This document shows positions 1 through 7,730 of a stretch of DNA of 64,000 bases, in pieces. The first letter of the stretch is position 1. Each line of letters starts with the position of its first letter. The notes under the pieces were generated by a model. That model was not told the origin of the DNA. It searched no databases and was given only the letters and a program-made list of their open reading frames with translations. The position numbers and the translations under genes were made by a program. This stretch comes from Croceicoccus naphthovorans (GTDB taxonomy: Bacteria; Pseudomonadota; Alphaproteobacteria; Sphingomonadales; Sphingomonadaceae): positions 2,483,501-2,547,500 of the forward strand of contig NZ_CP011770.1 of assembly GCF_001028705.1 (NCBI RefSeq). The letters run 5' to 3'.

Positions 1-111
1 CGCGGCGTGACCTGGGTTCGAGTCCTCGAAGTCGAAGGCGGTCACTGGGCCATCGGCGGTCAGCCGCTTGGCGCGGCAGACATCCACGCGATGCAACGTG
101 CCGACGCCTGA
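1..111 (+). CDS. 3' end of a small protein, possibly tautomerase family (partial)
   Basis: Only the last 36 codons are inside the window; the frame is open from base 1 and stops with TGA at 109-111. The tail contains WVRVLEVEGGHWAIGGQPLG. This resembles the C-terminal strand of 4-oxalocrotonate-type tautomerases, which often read W-x-(I/V)GG near their end. That family call is a resemblance by eye on a short fragment, so it is weak. The gene converges on tsf and shares the hairpin at 135-165 with it. Confidence 0.45.
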   Translation, partial: RGVTWVRVLEVEGGHWAIGGQPLGAADIHAMQRADA

Positions 112-130
112 ACCCACCCTTGGGCAAAGC

Positions 131-170
131 AAAACGGGCCGGAAAGCATGATGCTTTCCGGCCCGCTCTA
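131..170. terminator. Bidirectional rho-independent terminator between the partial gene and tsf
   Basis: A perfect 15-bp stem runs from 135-149 to 151-165 around a single central base, so the physical loop uses the inner AT pairs. It is flanked by AAAA at 131-134, which gives a U-run for the minus-strand rpsB-tsf transcript, and by CTCTATTT on the other side. It lies between two convergent genes and fits a shared terminator. Confidence 0.85.
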
Positions 171-187
171 TTTGCGTGATCGAAGGA

Positions 188-1111
188 TCAACCGCCGACG
201 GCAGCGGCGACTTCTGCGGCGAAGTCGCTCTCTTCCTTTTCGATGCCTTCGCCGAGCTGAAAGCGAACATAGTCCTTCAGCACGATCTTGGCGCCGGCGT
301 CCTTACCGGCCTGATCGACAACCTGCTGGATCGGGGTCTTGTTGTCCATGACGAAGACTTGGCTCAGCAGTGCGTTTTCCTTGGCGTACTTGGCGACGGC
401 GCCGTCGACCATCTTTTCCTGCACGTTCTCGGGCTTGCCGCTCTCGGCAGCCTTTTCGCGGGCAATGGCGCGCTCGCGCTCGATCACTTCGGCGTCGAGG
501 CCTTCGGCGGTCAGCGCCTGAGGGAACGCGGCGGCGATGTGCATGGCCAGCTGCTTGCCCAGCGTTTCAAGAACGTCGGTAGCCGCTTCGGACTCCAGAG
601 CGACCAGCACGCCGATCTTGCCGAGGTTCGGCGCGGCGGCGTTATGCATGTAGGGAACGACGAGGCCGCTCTCGACTTCGACGGTCTTCATGCGGCGAAC
701 CTGCTGGTTCTCACCGATGGTCGCGACGTTGTTGGTCAGCTTTTCGGTGACGGTGCCGCCATCCGGATATGCCGCCGACTTGAGCGCCTCGACATCGTCG
801 CCGTCAACGCCCAGCGCAACTTGCGTCGTCTTGCGGACGAAGTCCTGGAACTGGTCGTTCTTGGCAACGAAGTCGGTTTCCGAGTTAACCTCGACAGCAA
901 CGCCCTTGGTGCCTTCGACGGCCACGCCGACCAGGCCCTCTGCCGCGGTGCGGCTGGACTTCTTGGCAGCGGCGGCAAGGCCCTTGGCGCGCAGGAAGTC
1001 GACCGCGGCTTCCATGTCGCCATCGGTTTCGGTCAGCGCCTTCTTGCAATCCATCATGCCCGCGCCGGTCTTTTCGCGCAGGGTCTTCACGTCAGCGGCG
1101 GTGTAAGCCAT
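188..1111 (-). CDS. tsf: Translation elongation factor Ts
   Basis: EF-Ts, the cytoplasmic guanine-nucleotide exchange factor that regenerates EF-Tu-GTP. The 307-residue protein starts [20 protein letters not shown], the conserved N-terminal UBA-like module, and shows the TDFVAKN signature of the core domain around residue 80. The frame extends 24 codons upstream, but the ATG at 1111 is chosen because it matches the family N-terminus and follows an AAGAGGAA ribosome-binding site. It is downstream of rpsB on the same strand with a 126-bp gap, the usual rpsB-tsf operon order. A strong terminator follows, and the next gene faces the other way, so pyrH is not directly downstream here. Confidence 0.97.
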   Translation of the reverse strand: MAYTAADVKTLREKTGAGMMDCKKALTETDGDMEAAVDFLRAKGLAAAAKKSSRTAAEGLVGVAVEGTKGVAVEVNSETDFVAKNDQFQDFVRKTTQVALGVDGDDVEALKSAAYPDGGTVTEKLTNNVATIGENQQVRRMKTVEVESGLVVPYMHNAAAPNLGKIGVLVALESEAATDVLETLGKQLAMHIAAAFPQALTAEGLDAEVIERERAIAREKAAESGKPENVQEKMVDGAVAKYAKENALLSQVFVMDNKTPIQQVVDQAGKDAGAKIVLKDYVRFQLGEGIEKEESDFAAEVAAAVGG

Positions 1112-1237
1112 CGCGTCGTTCCTCTTTTTAAATGATCGTGCCGCCGGGCCACAGCGGTTGCGGCCCGGCGCACTGAACAGCAAATCATGACGGGGGCGTG
1201 ACGATCACGCCCGCGCGCCAGATTCAATCAAGCCCGA

Positions 1238-1996
1238 TCAGGCCTCGGCAACAGCCGCTTCGGCGGCTGGCTCGTCCATCGCACCGATGTCGACACCCGA
1301 ATCGACAACACCCTTCTGGCCGCCCTTGCGGGCTGCGTCGGCAATGGCGTCGCAGTACAGGCGAACCGCGCGGGCCGCGTCGTCGTTACCCGGAACCGGG
1401 AACGCGATGCCCGTCGGATCGACATTGGTGTCGAGCACGCCGACGACCGGGATACCCAGCACGTTGGCTTCCTTGATGGCCAGCTCTTCCATGTTGGCGT
1501 CGATTACGAACATCACGTCCGGAATGCCGCCCATGTCGCGGATGCCGCCCAGCGAAAGCTCGAGCTTGTCCCGCTTGCGGGTCATGTCGAGGATTTCCTT
1601 CTTGGTCAGGCCCGACGTGTCACCCGAAAGCTGTTCCTCGATGGTCTTCAGCTTCTTGATCGACTTCGAAACGGTCTGCCAGTTGGTCAGCATGCCGCCC
1701 AGCCAGCGGTGGTTGACGTAGTACTGGCCGCACGACAGCGCGGCTTCGCGGATCGGGTCCTGCGCCTGGCGCTTGGTGCCGACGAACAGCACCTTGCCGC
1801 CCGCCTGCACGGTGGCCGACACGAAGTCGAGAGCGCGCTGGAACAGCGGCACGGTCTGCGACAGGTCGATGATGTGAACACCGTTGCGGCTGCCGAAGAT
1901 GTACGGCTTCATCCGCGGGTTCCAGCGGTGGGTCTGGTGGCCGAAGTGTGCGCCGGCCTCGATCAATTGCTGCATGGTGACGCCAGTGGACGCCAT
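1238..1996 (-). CDS. rpsB: 30S ribosomal protein S2
   Basis: Ribosomal protein S2 of the small subunit, 252 residues. It begins [20 protein letters not shown] and continues with the family hallmarks [13 protein letters not shown], the [14 protein letters not shown] block near residue 65 and [10 protein letters not shown] near residue 95. The frame is open far upstream to 2239, but S2 proteins begin at this ATG, which is preceded by a GGAAAGGAA ribosome-binding site. The C-terminus carries an acidic, Ala-rich tail ([11 protein letters not shown]). It is the first gene of the rpsB-tsf unit and has an unusually long upstream region free of genes on its strand. Confidence 0.97.
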   Translation of the reverse strand: MASTGVTMQQLIEAGAHFGHQTHRWNPRMKPYIFGSRNGVHIIDLSQTVPLFQRALDFVSATVQAGGKVLFVGTKRQAQDPIREAALSCGQYYVNHRWLGGMLTNWQTVSKSIKKLKTIEEQLSGDTSGLTKKEILDMTRKRDKLELSLGGIRDMGGIPDVMFVIDANMEELAIKEANVLGIPVVGVLDTNVDPTGIAFPVPGNDDAARAVRLYCDAIADAARKGGQKGVVDSGVDIGAMDEPAAEAAVAEA

Positions 1997-2356
1997 AATC
2001 GTTTCCTTTCCGGTTATGCCTCTGGAAGACGGATGACCGTGACTGGCGCCGCGTCGGCACCGGCCAAGGCACCGGTATGTGTGCCTTCCATGTGGATTTG
2101 CCCGTGCGTGACCCGGCCCGATGCCGAATCCTTTACGAACGAGCGGCCCTTTAGCGGCAGTTTTCCGCGAAGGAAAGCCCCGTGGCTTGGCTCCCGATCG
2201 AATGGGTCCAAAACGGTTCCACTTGACAGATCGGAACAAAAAGAGAACAAAGCGAATCAGGAAATGTACCTAGCGCCATCATTCCAGATGGTCGGGTCCA
2301 GACGCTGCTTTACCGTTATACCGGAAAAAGCAGTGGAACAAAAGGGGTTCATTGCT
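1997..2356. promoter_or_regulatory. Gene-free region between rpsB and the SOS-box small gene
   Basis: About 360 bases separate the divergent rpsB and the small + strand gene. The rpsB-proximal 240 bases must hold the rpsB promoter and leader, where S2-type autoregulation usually acts. I see no clear minus-strand -35/-10 pair. The right part holds the SOS box at 2234-2248 and a TTGACA at 2223-2228 on the + strand. No open frame here looks like a gene. Confidence 0.5.
2234..2248. promoter_or_regulatory. LexA (SOS) box, alphaproteobacterial type
   Basis: The + strand reads GAAC-AAAAAGA-GAAC, which is GTTC-TCTTTTT-GTTC on the other strand. This is an exact match to the GTTC-N7-GTTC direct repeat known as the LexA operator in alphaproteobacteria. 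A + strand TTGACA at 2223-2228 places the box in the spacer and -10 area of a promoter pointing to the gene at 2357. The -10 (AACAAA, 17-bp spacing) is poor. The box could instead touch a minus-strand rpsB promoter. Confidence 0.65.
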
Positions 2357-2608
2357 ATGTCGAGTGTGCTGCCGGTCGTTACGCTGTTTTTCTTCGTGGT
2401 CATAGCCATGGGCGCTTGCGCGCTGGTTGGCAGCTTGCTCTTCGATCTTTTGCCGGTTCTGCGTGATGGCGACGATCGCGTGCGTCAGCCGCTGGTTTTT
2501 CCCGAAGTCGCTACCCGTCCCGCCGTTCGCACGCCCGCGACGGTGCATCGCCTGCCGCTGGTGGATCGCGCCACGATCAGGGTTGCACCGCTGCCCGTTG
2601 CCGCCTGA
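2357..2608 (+). CDS. Small single-pass membrane protein downstream of an SOS box
   Basis: An 83-residue protein with one hydrophobic segment at about residues 5-33 (VVTLFFFVVIAMGACALVGS) and a Pro/Val/Arg-rich soluble tail. The ATG follows AAAAGGGG as ribosome-binding site. No known domain is recognised. The upstream region contains an exact alphaproteobacterial LexA operator about 110 bp before the start. SOS-induced small inner-membrane division inhibitors such as Caulobacter SidA are known, and a similar role is an inference from size, topology and operator only. It converges on pssA and overlaps its 3' end by 32 bp. Confidence 0.65.
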   Translation: MSSVLPVVTLFFFVVIAMGACALVGSLLFDLLPVLRDGDDRVRQPLVFPEVATRPAVRTPATVHRLPLVDRATIRVAPLPVAA

Positions 2609-3425
2609 CCTTGGCATAACGCAGCCAGCCATAAGGTAGTAGCGCAAGGTAGAGGATCGACACGACGGCCAGCGTCCACCACGGCTCAAGGAAGAGAAAC
2701 GCGCCGAGGAGGCCGACGAGCGCAATCAGTTCGAGCCGCACCGAGCGCCCCGGTTTCAACGAAGTCCAGCTGAGCGTCGCGAGGTTCGAGATCATCAGGA
2801 ACGCAATCAAGATGACCCACGGTCCGACCAGAAGCGGATCGCGGAAGATCGGCTCGCCCGTCGCGGCCCAAAGGTAGAGCGGCAGAAACGCCACCCCCGC
2901 CCCGACCGGGGCGGGAATGCCGGTGAGGAAACCGGCGGACTTGTGCGGCTGTTCTTCCATGTCGATCTGCGCATTGAACCGCGCCAACCGCAACATGCAG
3001 CACAAGGCGAGGGCCAGTGCGGCAAACCAGCCAAGGCGCGGCAGATCCTGAAGCGACCACATGAACAGGATCAGCGCCGGGGCAACGCCGAACGACAGCG
3101 AATCGGCAAGGCTATCGAGCTCTGCCCCAAACCGGCTTTGCGCCTTCAGCAGACGCGCGATCCGCCCATCGATCCCGTCCAGGAACCCGGCAACCAGCAC
3201 CGCAAGAATGGCACGATCCCAATCTCCGGCAATGCCGAAGCGAATGCCGGTCAACCCGATGCACAGCGCCGCCGCCGTAATTGCGTTGGGCACCACCGCC
3301 CGCATGGTCAGCCCGCGCGTGCGACGTCGCGGCACGGCACGATCGCCATGCCCGATGCGCGGCCCGACATCGCCCGGCTCGGCCATGCGGTCGTCCAGAT
3401 CTTCGTCGAAACCCGGTGTGGTCAC
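2577..3425 (-). CDS. pssA: CDP-diacylglycerol--serine O-phosphatidyltransferase
   Basis: Membrane enzyme that makes phosphatidylserine from CDP-diacylglycerol and L-serine, the first committed step to phosphatidylethanolamine. The 282-residue protein has the CDP-alcohol phosphatidyltransferase signature DGIDGRIAR followed by GAELDSLAD (the DG-x2-AR-x8-G-x3-D-x3-D pattern) at about residues 83-110, and several hydrophobic helices before and after. The start is GTG at 3425, whose GTGA overlaps the TGA stop of psd, so translation is probably coupled. An internal ATG at the [14 protein letters not shown] segment would give a shorter form closer to some family members. PssA supplies the substrate of the adjacent Psd. 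Confidence 0.93.
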   Translation of the reverse strand: MTTPGFDEDLDDRMAEPGDVGPRIGHGDRAVPRRRTRGLTMRAVVPNAITAAALCIGLTGIRFGIAGDWDRAILAVLVAGFLDGIDGRIARLLKAQSRFGAELDSLADSLSFGVAPALILFMWSLQDLPRLGWFAALALALCCMLRLARFNAQIDMEEQPHKSAGFLTGIPAPVGAGVAFLPLYLWAATGEPIFRDPLLVGPWVILIAFLMISNLATLSWTSLKPGRSVRLELIALVGLLGAFLFLEPWWTLAVVSILYLALLPYGWLRYAKVRRQRAAVQP

Positions 3426-4171
3426 TGGCGAATTCCTTCCAGCAACGGCGCGTTGCCGATTTCGGCGATGACAGTTTCCCCGGCGATTGTCTTTTGCCCT
3501 TTCAGAACTTTCGGCTCGGTCCCGGCAGGCAGGTAGATATCCACCCGACTGCCGAACCGGATCAGTCCGACGCGTTGCCCAGCCCCAAGAATGTCGCCCG
3601 GCTTCACGAAAGGCACGATGCGTCGCGCGATCAGGCCAGCGATCTGCGTAAAGCCGATCTGCACCCCGTCCTGCCGCTCGACCAAGAAGTGCTGCCGCTC
3701 GTTATCGTCGCTCGCCTTGTCGAGGTCGGCGTTCACGAACTTGCCGGGGATATAAACCACCCGGCGCACGGTGCCCGCAATGGGCGAACGATTGATGTGA
3801 ACGTCGAACACACTCATGAAAATGGACACGCGCGTAAGTGGTTCCGCGCCCATCCCCCGCGAATCCAGACCGTCGTCCATCTGCAACTCTGGTGGCGGCG
3901 CAACTTGCGTGATCAGCGTAACCAGCCCGTCCGCCGGGGCCACAACCACATTATTGCCCTGCGGCACGACACGCTTCGGATCGCGAAAAAACGCCAGCAC
4001 GCCGATGGTGAGGAACGCCAAAGGCCATGCCAGCGTCTCCCACGCCAACAGCGCGCAAACCAGCGATGCGGCGGCGGTGATGAGGCCGAACTTGCGGCCC
4101 TCCGGGTGGATCGACGGCCAGCTCCAGCCAGCTTCGCCTCTACCCCTGTTGTCGAGAATTTCTCCGGCCAT
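3422..4171 (-). CDS. psd: Phosphatidylserine decarboxylase proenzyme
   Basis: Decarboxylates phosphatidylserine to phosphatidylethanolamine using a pyruvoyl group formed by self-cleavage. It has 249 residues, the short bacterial form. A hydrophobic hairpin lies near residues 30-60 ([27 protein letters not shown]), followed by RDPKR and the conserved [11 protein letters not shown] block. The cleavage site is the GS pair in [11 protein letters not shown] near the C-terminus; the Ser becomes the pyruvoyl group. The gene is translationally coupled to pssA by GTGA overlap, giving a two-gene phosphatidylethanolamine operon. Its 5' side faces the left end of the integrated element. Confidence 0.95.
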   Translation of the reverse strand: MAGEILDNRGRGEAGWSWPSIHPEGRKFGLITAAASLVCALLAWETLAWPLAFLTIGVLAFFRDPKRVVPQGNNVVVAPADGLVTLITQVAPPPELQMDDGLDSRGMGAEPLTRVSIFMSVFDVHINRSPIAGTVRRVVYIPGKFVNADLDKASDDNERQHFLVERQDGVQIGFTQIAGLIARRIVPFVKPGDILGAGQRVGLIRFGSRVDIYLPAGTEPKVLKGQKTIAGETVIAEIGNAPLLEGIRQ

Positions 4172-4268
4172 CGCCGGTGTCTAGGGATTGGCGCGCGGGG
4201 CGGCAAGGCATGGTTGGGGAGTACCGGCTCGTTTCTCGCATTGCCCGAAACTCAGCAGCCCTGGCTGC

Positions 4269-4292
4269 GGCGGTGGTGGACAGGGCTGGATT
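4269..4292. repeat. Left attachment repeat: exact copy of the tRNA-Tyr 3' end
   Basis: These 24 bases are identical and in the same orientation to 26849-26872. The right copy covers the last 19 bases of the tRNA-Tyr gene, including CCA, plus five flanking bases. A direct repeat of a tRNA 3' end at the far side of a DNA segment that has an integrase next to the intact tRNA is the standard signature of site-specific integration. Confidence 0.75.
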
Positions 4293-4418
4293 GGCCACCG
4301 CTTCGCTCTGGCCGGCTCCGCTGCGCTTCGCCTCCGAACCAACTTTTCGACTTCATCGAAACACGTCGGTTCGGGCGTTGCGCCTGTGGCTTGGTCTGTG
4401 CGGTGTGTTGAGGGCCGA

Positions 4419-4445
4419 CGGTGGTGGCAGGGCTTGAATCGAACC
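4419..4445. repeat. Second, diverged tRNA 3'-end-like sequence
   Basis: On the minus strand this reads GGTTCGATTC, AAGCCCTG, CCACCACCG. Compared with the tRNA-Tyr 3' end (26851-26878) it differs by two substitutions and one missing base over 28 positions. It reaches further into the T-arm than the exact 24-base copy 130 bp to its left. It may be the real left core site, a remnant of an earlier insertion, or the 3' end of another tRNA. Confidence 0.55.
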
Positions 4446-4496
4446 GGAAAAATAACCCTTTGATATCAATTCTGTTCTTGGAACAAGTGCAGACCT

Positions 4497-4517
4497 TCCC
4501 CCACACTCTCCCCCACA
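4497..4517. repeat. Paired direct repeats, probable left integrase arm sites
   Basis: TCCCCCACA occurs at 4497-4505 and again at 4509-4517, a 12-bp period. A closely related CTCCCACA motif is repeated five times beside the integrase gene at the other end (26664-26739). Pairs of short direct repeats near each core site are typical of arm-type binding sites of tyrosine integrases. The functional call is inferred from position and similarity. Confidence 0.5.
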
Positions 4518-4649
4518 TTTTCGTTCATTTAACGATGGTTCGGTTCAGCGTTTTGCCAAAAAAGCTGAATAAATGAGCGGTTCGCGGTGAGCCTGATCGC
4601 AATGTAATGGCATGCCCTGGCGCTGTCTATTTGCGAGTTGGCGGCCTGG

Positions 4650-4844
4650 TCAGTCCAATGCCCGATGCCGCTCTACCAGCCTATGCAGACTGGCCGTCGT
4701 GACTCGCGTTGCCTTGCCGATCTTGACGGTTTCGACTTCGCCACTTGAAATCAGCTCATAGAGTTTTGTTCGCCCGACACCGATCATGCGTGCAGCGTCA
4801 TTGACCCGGACGCAAATCGGCTCGACATTCTGCTGTCCACTCAT
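4650..4844 (-). CDS. Small helix-turn-helix protein, excisionase/AlpA-like
   Basis: A 64-residue protein made almost entirely of a winged-helix DNA-binding fold. The segment VNDAARMIGVGRTKLYELIS at about residues 14-33 is the recognition-helix region typical of excisionase-type domains, followed by a basic KIGKATRVT wing. Its ATG overlaps the stop of the upstream AlpA-like gene (ATGA), so the two are co-translated. Lying at the end of the element opposite the integrase, it probably controls excision or integrase expression. Whether it is a recombination directionality factor or a transcriptional regulator cannot be told from sequence. Confidence 0.75.
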   Translation of the reverse strand: MSGQQNVEPICVRVNDAARMIGVGRTKLYELISSGEVETVKIGKATRVTTASLHRLVERHRALD

Positions 4845-5047
4845 TCTGCCGCTTCCTCTTCACGATAGTGAGCAGGATCGGCGATCCATCGATTGATTGC
4901 TGATTCATGCCATCCTGCGCCATGTACGCTGATCTTTACCTGTGACGGGAATGTGCCCTCGGCGATCTTGCGGTAGATTGTGGAGCGGGAAAGACCGGTG
5001 CGGTCGAGCACTGTCTTCAGTCGGATGATGCGTTCTGTATTGGACAT
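4841..5047 (-). CDS. AlpA family phage/island regulatory protein
   Basis: A 68-residue protein with the AlpA arrangement: IRLKTVLDRTGLSRSTIYRK (helix-turn-helix, residues 8-27), then EGTFPSQVKIS and a WHESAINRWI motif near residues 47-56. AlpA of prophage CP4-57 activates excision of its element. Here the gene is first in a two-gene unit with the overlapping small HTH gene and transcribes toward the left att site. The start ATG has only a weak upstream purine tract (GTGAGAACG). Role in element excision is inferred from family and place. Confidence 0.82.
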   Translation of the reverse strand: MSNTERIIRLKTVLDRTGLSRSTIYRKIAEGTFPSQVKISVHGAGWHESAINRWIADPAHYREEEAAE

Positions 5048-5449
5048 TGGGCGTTCTCACACATTGACATTGTCAGCCCCTCCACGGAACATAATGAGAA
5101 CTTATTTGGTGAGCGCAAGGGTCATTACAGGTTGAAATCAAGGCAAATCTTGAACGATTTTTGAGATTTGAAACGTCTACGGACGTTTAGAGACCTTGGG
5201 AGACCATCCCACACGTTCAACAGCGGCTTCGAAAAAGTTCCTCGGCAGCCAGTTTTTGCTCATGGCAGCGCGTCTTTACGCCATCAGCGAGTGCTTTTCG
5301 CGCTATGTGCACCAAATTCCGCGCGAATCGTGTCGATAGTTTTCAGCGTCGCGTAGGTTCCGACGACATACCAATTTGTGCACCGACAACCGCCGCAACC
5401 TCGAGCTTAAAAGTTGCCATTCTTGGCGACCGACTGAATCTATGGCGAC
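5048..5449. promoter_or_regulatory. Gene-free region upstream of the AlpA pair
   Basis: About 400 AT-richer bases between the AlpA-like gene and the end of the nucleotidyltransferase gene. The palindrome TGACATTGTCA at 5065-5075 sits just upstream of the AlpA start and could be an operator. A TTGACA at 5064-5069 overlaps it on the + strand. The open frames here are short, lack ribosome-binding sites and look like chance. I see no RNA gene. Confidence 0.35.
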
Positions 5450-6235
5450 TTAATCGATTGCAAACATCTCCAGCTGAGTTTGCTTCCGCCAGTTATAGCA
5501 AGTTTGGCCTTCCCAGCTCTGAGCCTTTGCCCTGAGGCCCTGTAACCTCTCTGCGCTCAAGAAAGCGGCTTTTGAGTGCTCCGCATGATAGAGTAAAATG
5601 CTCGAATTGGCTTCACTATCAAATACATCTGCGATGAACTTCGTCAATCTGGGCTCAGTCCTAGCATGATCTTGCTCAATAAAGCGGAGCGCCCTCATAA
5701 ACATCCCCATAGTGTTTGGATTATGTTCGAGATTTATGTCCAAAGAAAGGTTTGCGAGTTGGTCGAAATAGTGCTCCGCACACACGATCTGGTTTGACCT
5801 AAGATCATAAAATACCGCGTCCCAATTGAAGAATGTAGTTTCGTTCAATGAACGCCTACTTTTCGGCTGAACATGGTCCTCGACAAAAGCCCAAGTCTTG
5901 TCGAATTCCCAAACGTCAAACAACCATCGACTTGAAGCAAGCCGATATCCACCAAACTTATTTTTCTTGAATTGGAATTTTTTTGCGATTGCCTCAATCG
6001 CCGCTCCTTCATGAGGCACAACGACTATATCAACATCGCTACTGAAATTTGCCCCCCCATAAAGAGCCAAATCCCGGAGGAGGCCACCGAACACATACAC
6101 CTCCGCCACCTCCCCAAGCTCCCGCGTAACCTGGGCAACTGCGCGACGTTCATAGGGGGGCGACTCAAAAAACCTTCGGACCCTCTTTTTCAGAACGTCT
6201 TTGTGCCGAGCTATTCTCACATTGACCCTCTTCAC
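5450..6235 (-). CDS. Nucleotidyltransferase-fold protein (last gene of candidate defence operon)
   Basis: A 261-residue protein with a nucleotidyltransferase core: FGG-LLRD at residues 49-55 and the metal-binding DVD at 67-69 in SSDVDIVV, the GG-x-DxD layout of polymerase-beta-like and CCA-adding enzymes. The remaining two thirds match nothing I recognise. It starts with GTG at 6235, whose GTGA overlaps the stop of the dGTPase gene, so the two products are probably made in fixed ratio. Possible roles include nucleotidylation of a protein or tRNA, or synthesis of a signal. The region is clearly less G+C-rich than the host core (28 of 60 bases at 5761-5820). Confidence 0.75.
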   Translation of the reverse strand: MKRVNVRIARHKDVLKKRVRRFFESPPYERRAVAQVTRELGEVAEVYVFGGLLRDLALYGGANFSSDVDIVVVPHEGAAIEAIAKKFQFKKNKFGGYRLASSRWLFDVWEFDKTWAFVEDHVQPKSRRSLNETTFFNWDAVFYDLRSNQIVCAEHYFDQLANLSLDINLEHNPNTMGMFMRALRFIEQDHARTEPRLTKFIADVFDSEANSSILLYHAEHSKAAFLSAERLQGLRAKAQSWEGQTCYNWRKQTQLEMFAID

Positions 6236-7698
6236 ATCCCAATTGTGTTTAGCTCTCGCAACTCCCTTTCGAGGTCTACCGCATAGCTATCCGTCATGCC
6301 GGACACCATGTCCGCGAGCAGCTGACAGCGCTTGTATGCCAAAGGTAGCACGTTGTTAGGGTCTTCGAAAACGCGTCGGTAATTTTCCGAGATGCGGTTG
6401 TAAACATACTTCTCGAAGACGCATGCCCCGTCTTCAAAACCTTGGGTATGCAATGGGTCGCCCCGCGCCTCGATCGCAGGCCACATCATGTCCATCAAGG
6501 AATGGATAATGTTGTGCCCCTTGAGCTCAATTTCCAGGACACTCTTGTGGAGAAACGCGTGCTGCAGCGAGCATTTCTTCAGCCCCTTGCAAAGGGCCTT
6601 TGCTTCCGACGACCCGATCAAGTCTCCTTCGAAAGTTCCAGACATAATTGCATCGTAGTTTTCAGAAAAAGCGCTGGTAACCGAAGTTACCATTTCGCCA
6701 ATCGCAAACACCCGAAACATCTGCATGGAGATGTCATTCAACTCAGCAGGTGAGAGATTGTGCTTCCTATGCTCTGAATCACGCTTGAGAGCTTTTTCCT
6801 TAAGCCTTTTAACGACCGGATCCTCAGGGAACTCAGCTGAGATGAAGTTTATGATATCATAAAACGAAACGAACCCCTTCTTGACCGAATCCTCGGCGTC
6901 AAGAACGGAGTAAGCAATATCGTCACAGGCCTCCATTATGTACGCAAGCGGATGCCGAACCCCTTCCGAAAGCCCCGTCTCCCGCCAAATCTCGTCACAA
7001 CAATCTCGTTCTGAATGGAAGCATCCGAATTTTTTTGTCGCAATTCGATCTTTATCCACTCGGTCTGACGTGACTGGGTATTTCATCAACGCACCCAACG
7101 TGCCGCAGCTCACATTTAAGCCAAAATTATCATTCAGAATTTGTAGCTTGGTTAGAATGCGTAGCGCTTGGGCATTCCCTTCAAAGTTCAGGTAATCTGC
7201 CTTCATCCGGTTTGCATCGTCATCATCGATCTCGCCCTCGGAGACGGCAGTTGTGAAATCGAGGGTCTTGCTTTCGTGTTCTTGGAACCAAGAGCTGATC
7301 GCATACTCTCCCTGATGGCCAAACGGCGGGTTTCCAACGTCATGAGCCAGACCCACAGCTGCGAGCATCGAAGGCAGATCACGCCTTGTGCGCTCGTCAG
7401 TTGGCACTCCCGTATCGCCATGAACCAGCGCCACACCAATGCTGCGCGCCAAATTCGAAACTTCATACGAATGAGTGAGCCGATTTCTCACGCTATCATT
7501 CTTATCCAGGGGAAAGACCTGCGTTTTGTCCGCAAGTCTCCTGATGGGGGCGCTGAACAAGATCCGATCATAGTCCCGTTCAATCTCTGTCCGAGTGCCT
7601 GCTGCTCCCAATTTGTCAGCGCCAGGTCTTGATCTAGCAAGATCCTTGCGCCTTACGCTAGTCAGCAACTTTGACCACTCAAGGCTGTGCGCCTTCAT
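6232..7698 (-). CDS. dGTPase-like HD-domain triphosphohydrolase, probable antiphage
   Basis: A 488-residue enzyme of the deoxyguanosine triphosphate triphosphohydrolase family, which cuts dNTPs to deoxynucleoside plus triphosphate. The metal-binding HD set is visible: RNRLTHSYEV (H76), GLAHDVGNPPFGHQGE (H119, D120), and ACDDIAYSVLDAED further on. Family members can protect bacteria from phage by depleting dNTPs. The start ATG follows AGGAGAG. It is the third gene of a four-gene minus-strand operon, 32 bp after the TcmP gene and overlapping the nucleotidyltransferase gene by 4 bp. A housekeeping dgt would not normally sit in a mobile element between these partners. Confidence 0.87.
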   Translation of the reverse strand: MKAHSLEWSKLLTSVRRKDLARSRPGADKLGAAGTRTEIERDYDRILFSAPIRRLADKTQVFPLDKNDSVRNRLTHSYEVSNLARSIGVALVHGDTGVPTDERTRRDLPSMLAAVGLAHDVGNPPFGHQGEYAISSWFQEHESKTLDFTTAVSEGEIDDDDANRMKADYLNFEGNAQALRILTKLQILNDNFGLNVSCGTLGALMKYPVTSDRVDKDRIATKKFGCFHSERDCCDEIWRETGLSEGVRHPLAYIMEACDDIAYSVLDAEDSVKKGFVSFYDIINFISAEFPEDPVVKRLKEKALKRDSEHRKHNLSPAELNDISMQMFRVFAIGEMVTSVTSAFSENYDAIMSGTFEGDLIGSSEAKALCKGLKKCSLQHAFLHKSVLEIELKGHNIIHSLMDMMWPAIEARGDPLHTQGFEDGACVFEKYVYNRISENYRRVFEDPNNVLPLAYKRCQLLADMVSGMTDSYAVDLERELRELNTIGM

Positions 7699-7730
7699 TC
7701 AACTCTCCTAAGCCAAAGCACGCTAATGCC

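Larger units (their letters stand above)
4172..4649. other. Left junction region of the integrated element
   Basis: No gene is supported in these 478 bases. They contain an exact copy of the tRNA-Tyr 3' end (4269-4292), a second diverged copy (4419-4445), and a pair of TCCCCCACA sites (4497-4505, 4509-4517). Base composition drops clearly after about 4446, marking entry into foreign DNA. Small open frames in the region overlap these sites and lack protein-like features. Confidence 0.6.

Noticed and set aside
5064..5095. TTGACA/CATAAT pair on the + strand as a promoter
   Set aside because: The spacing is 20 bp and there is no gene downstream on that strand.
5168..5356. Small open frame in the region upstream of the AlpA pair
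   Set aside because: No ribosome-binding site, no protein-like features; treated as gene-free.
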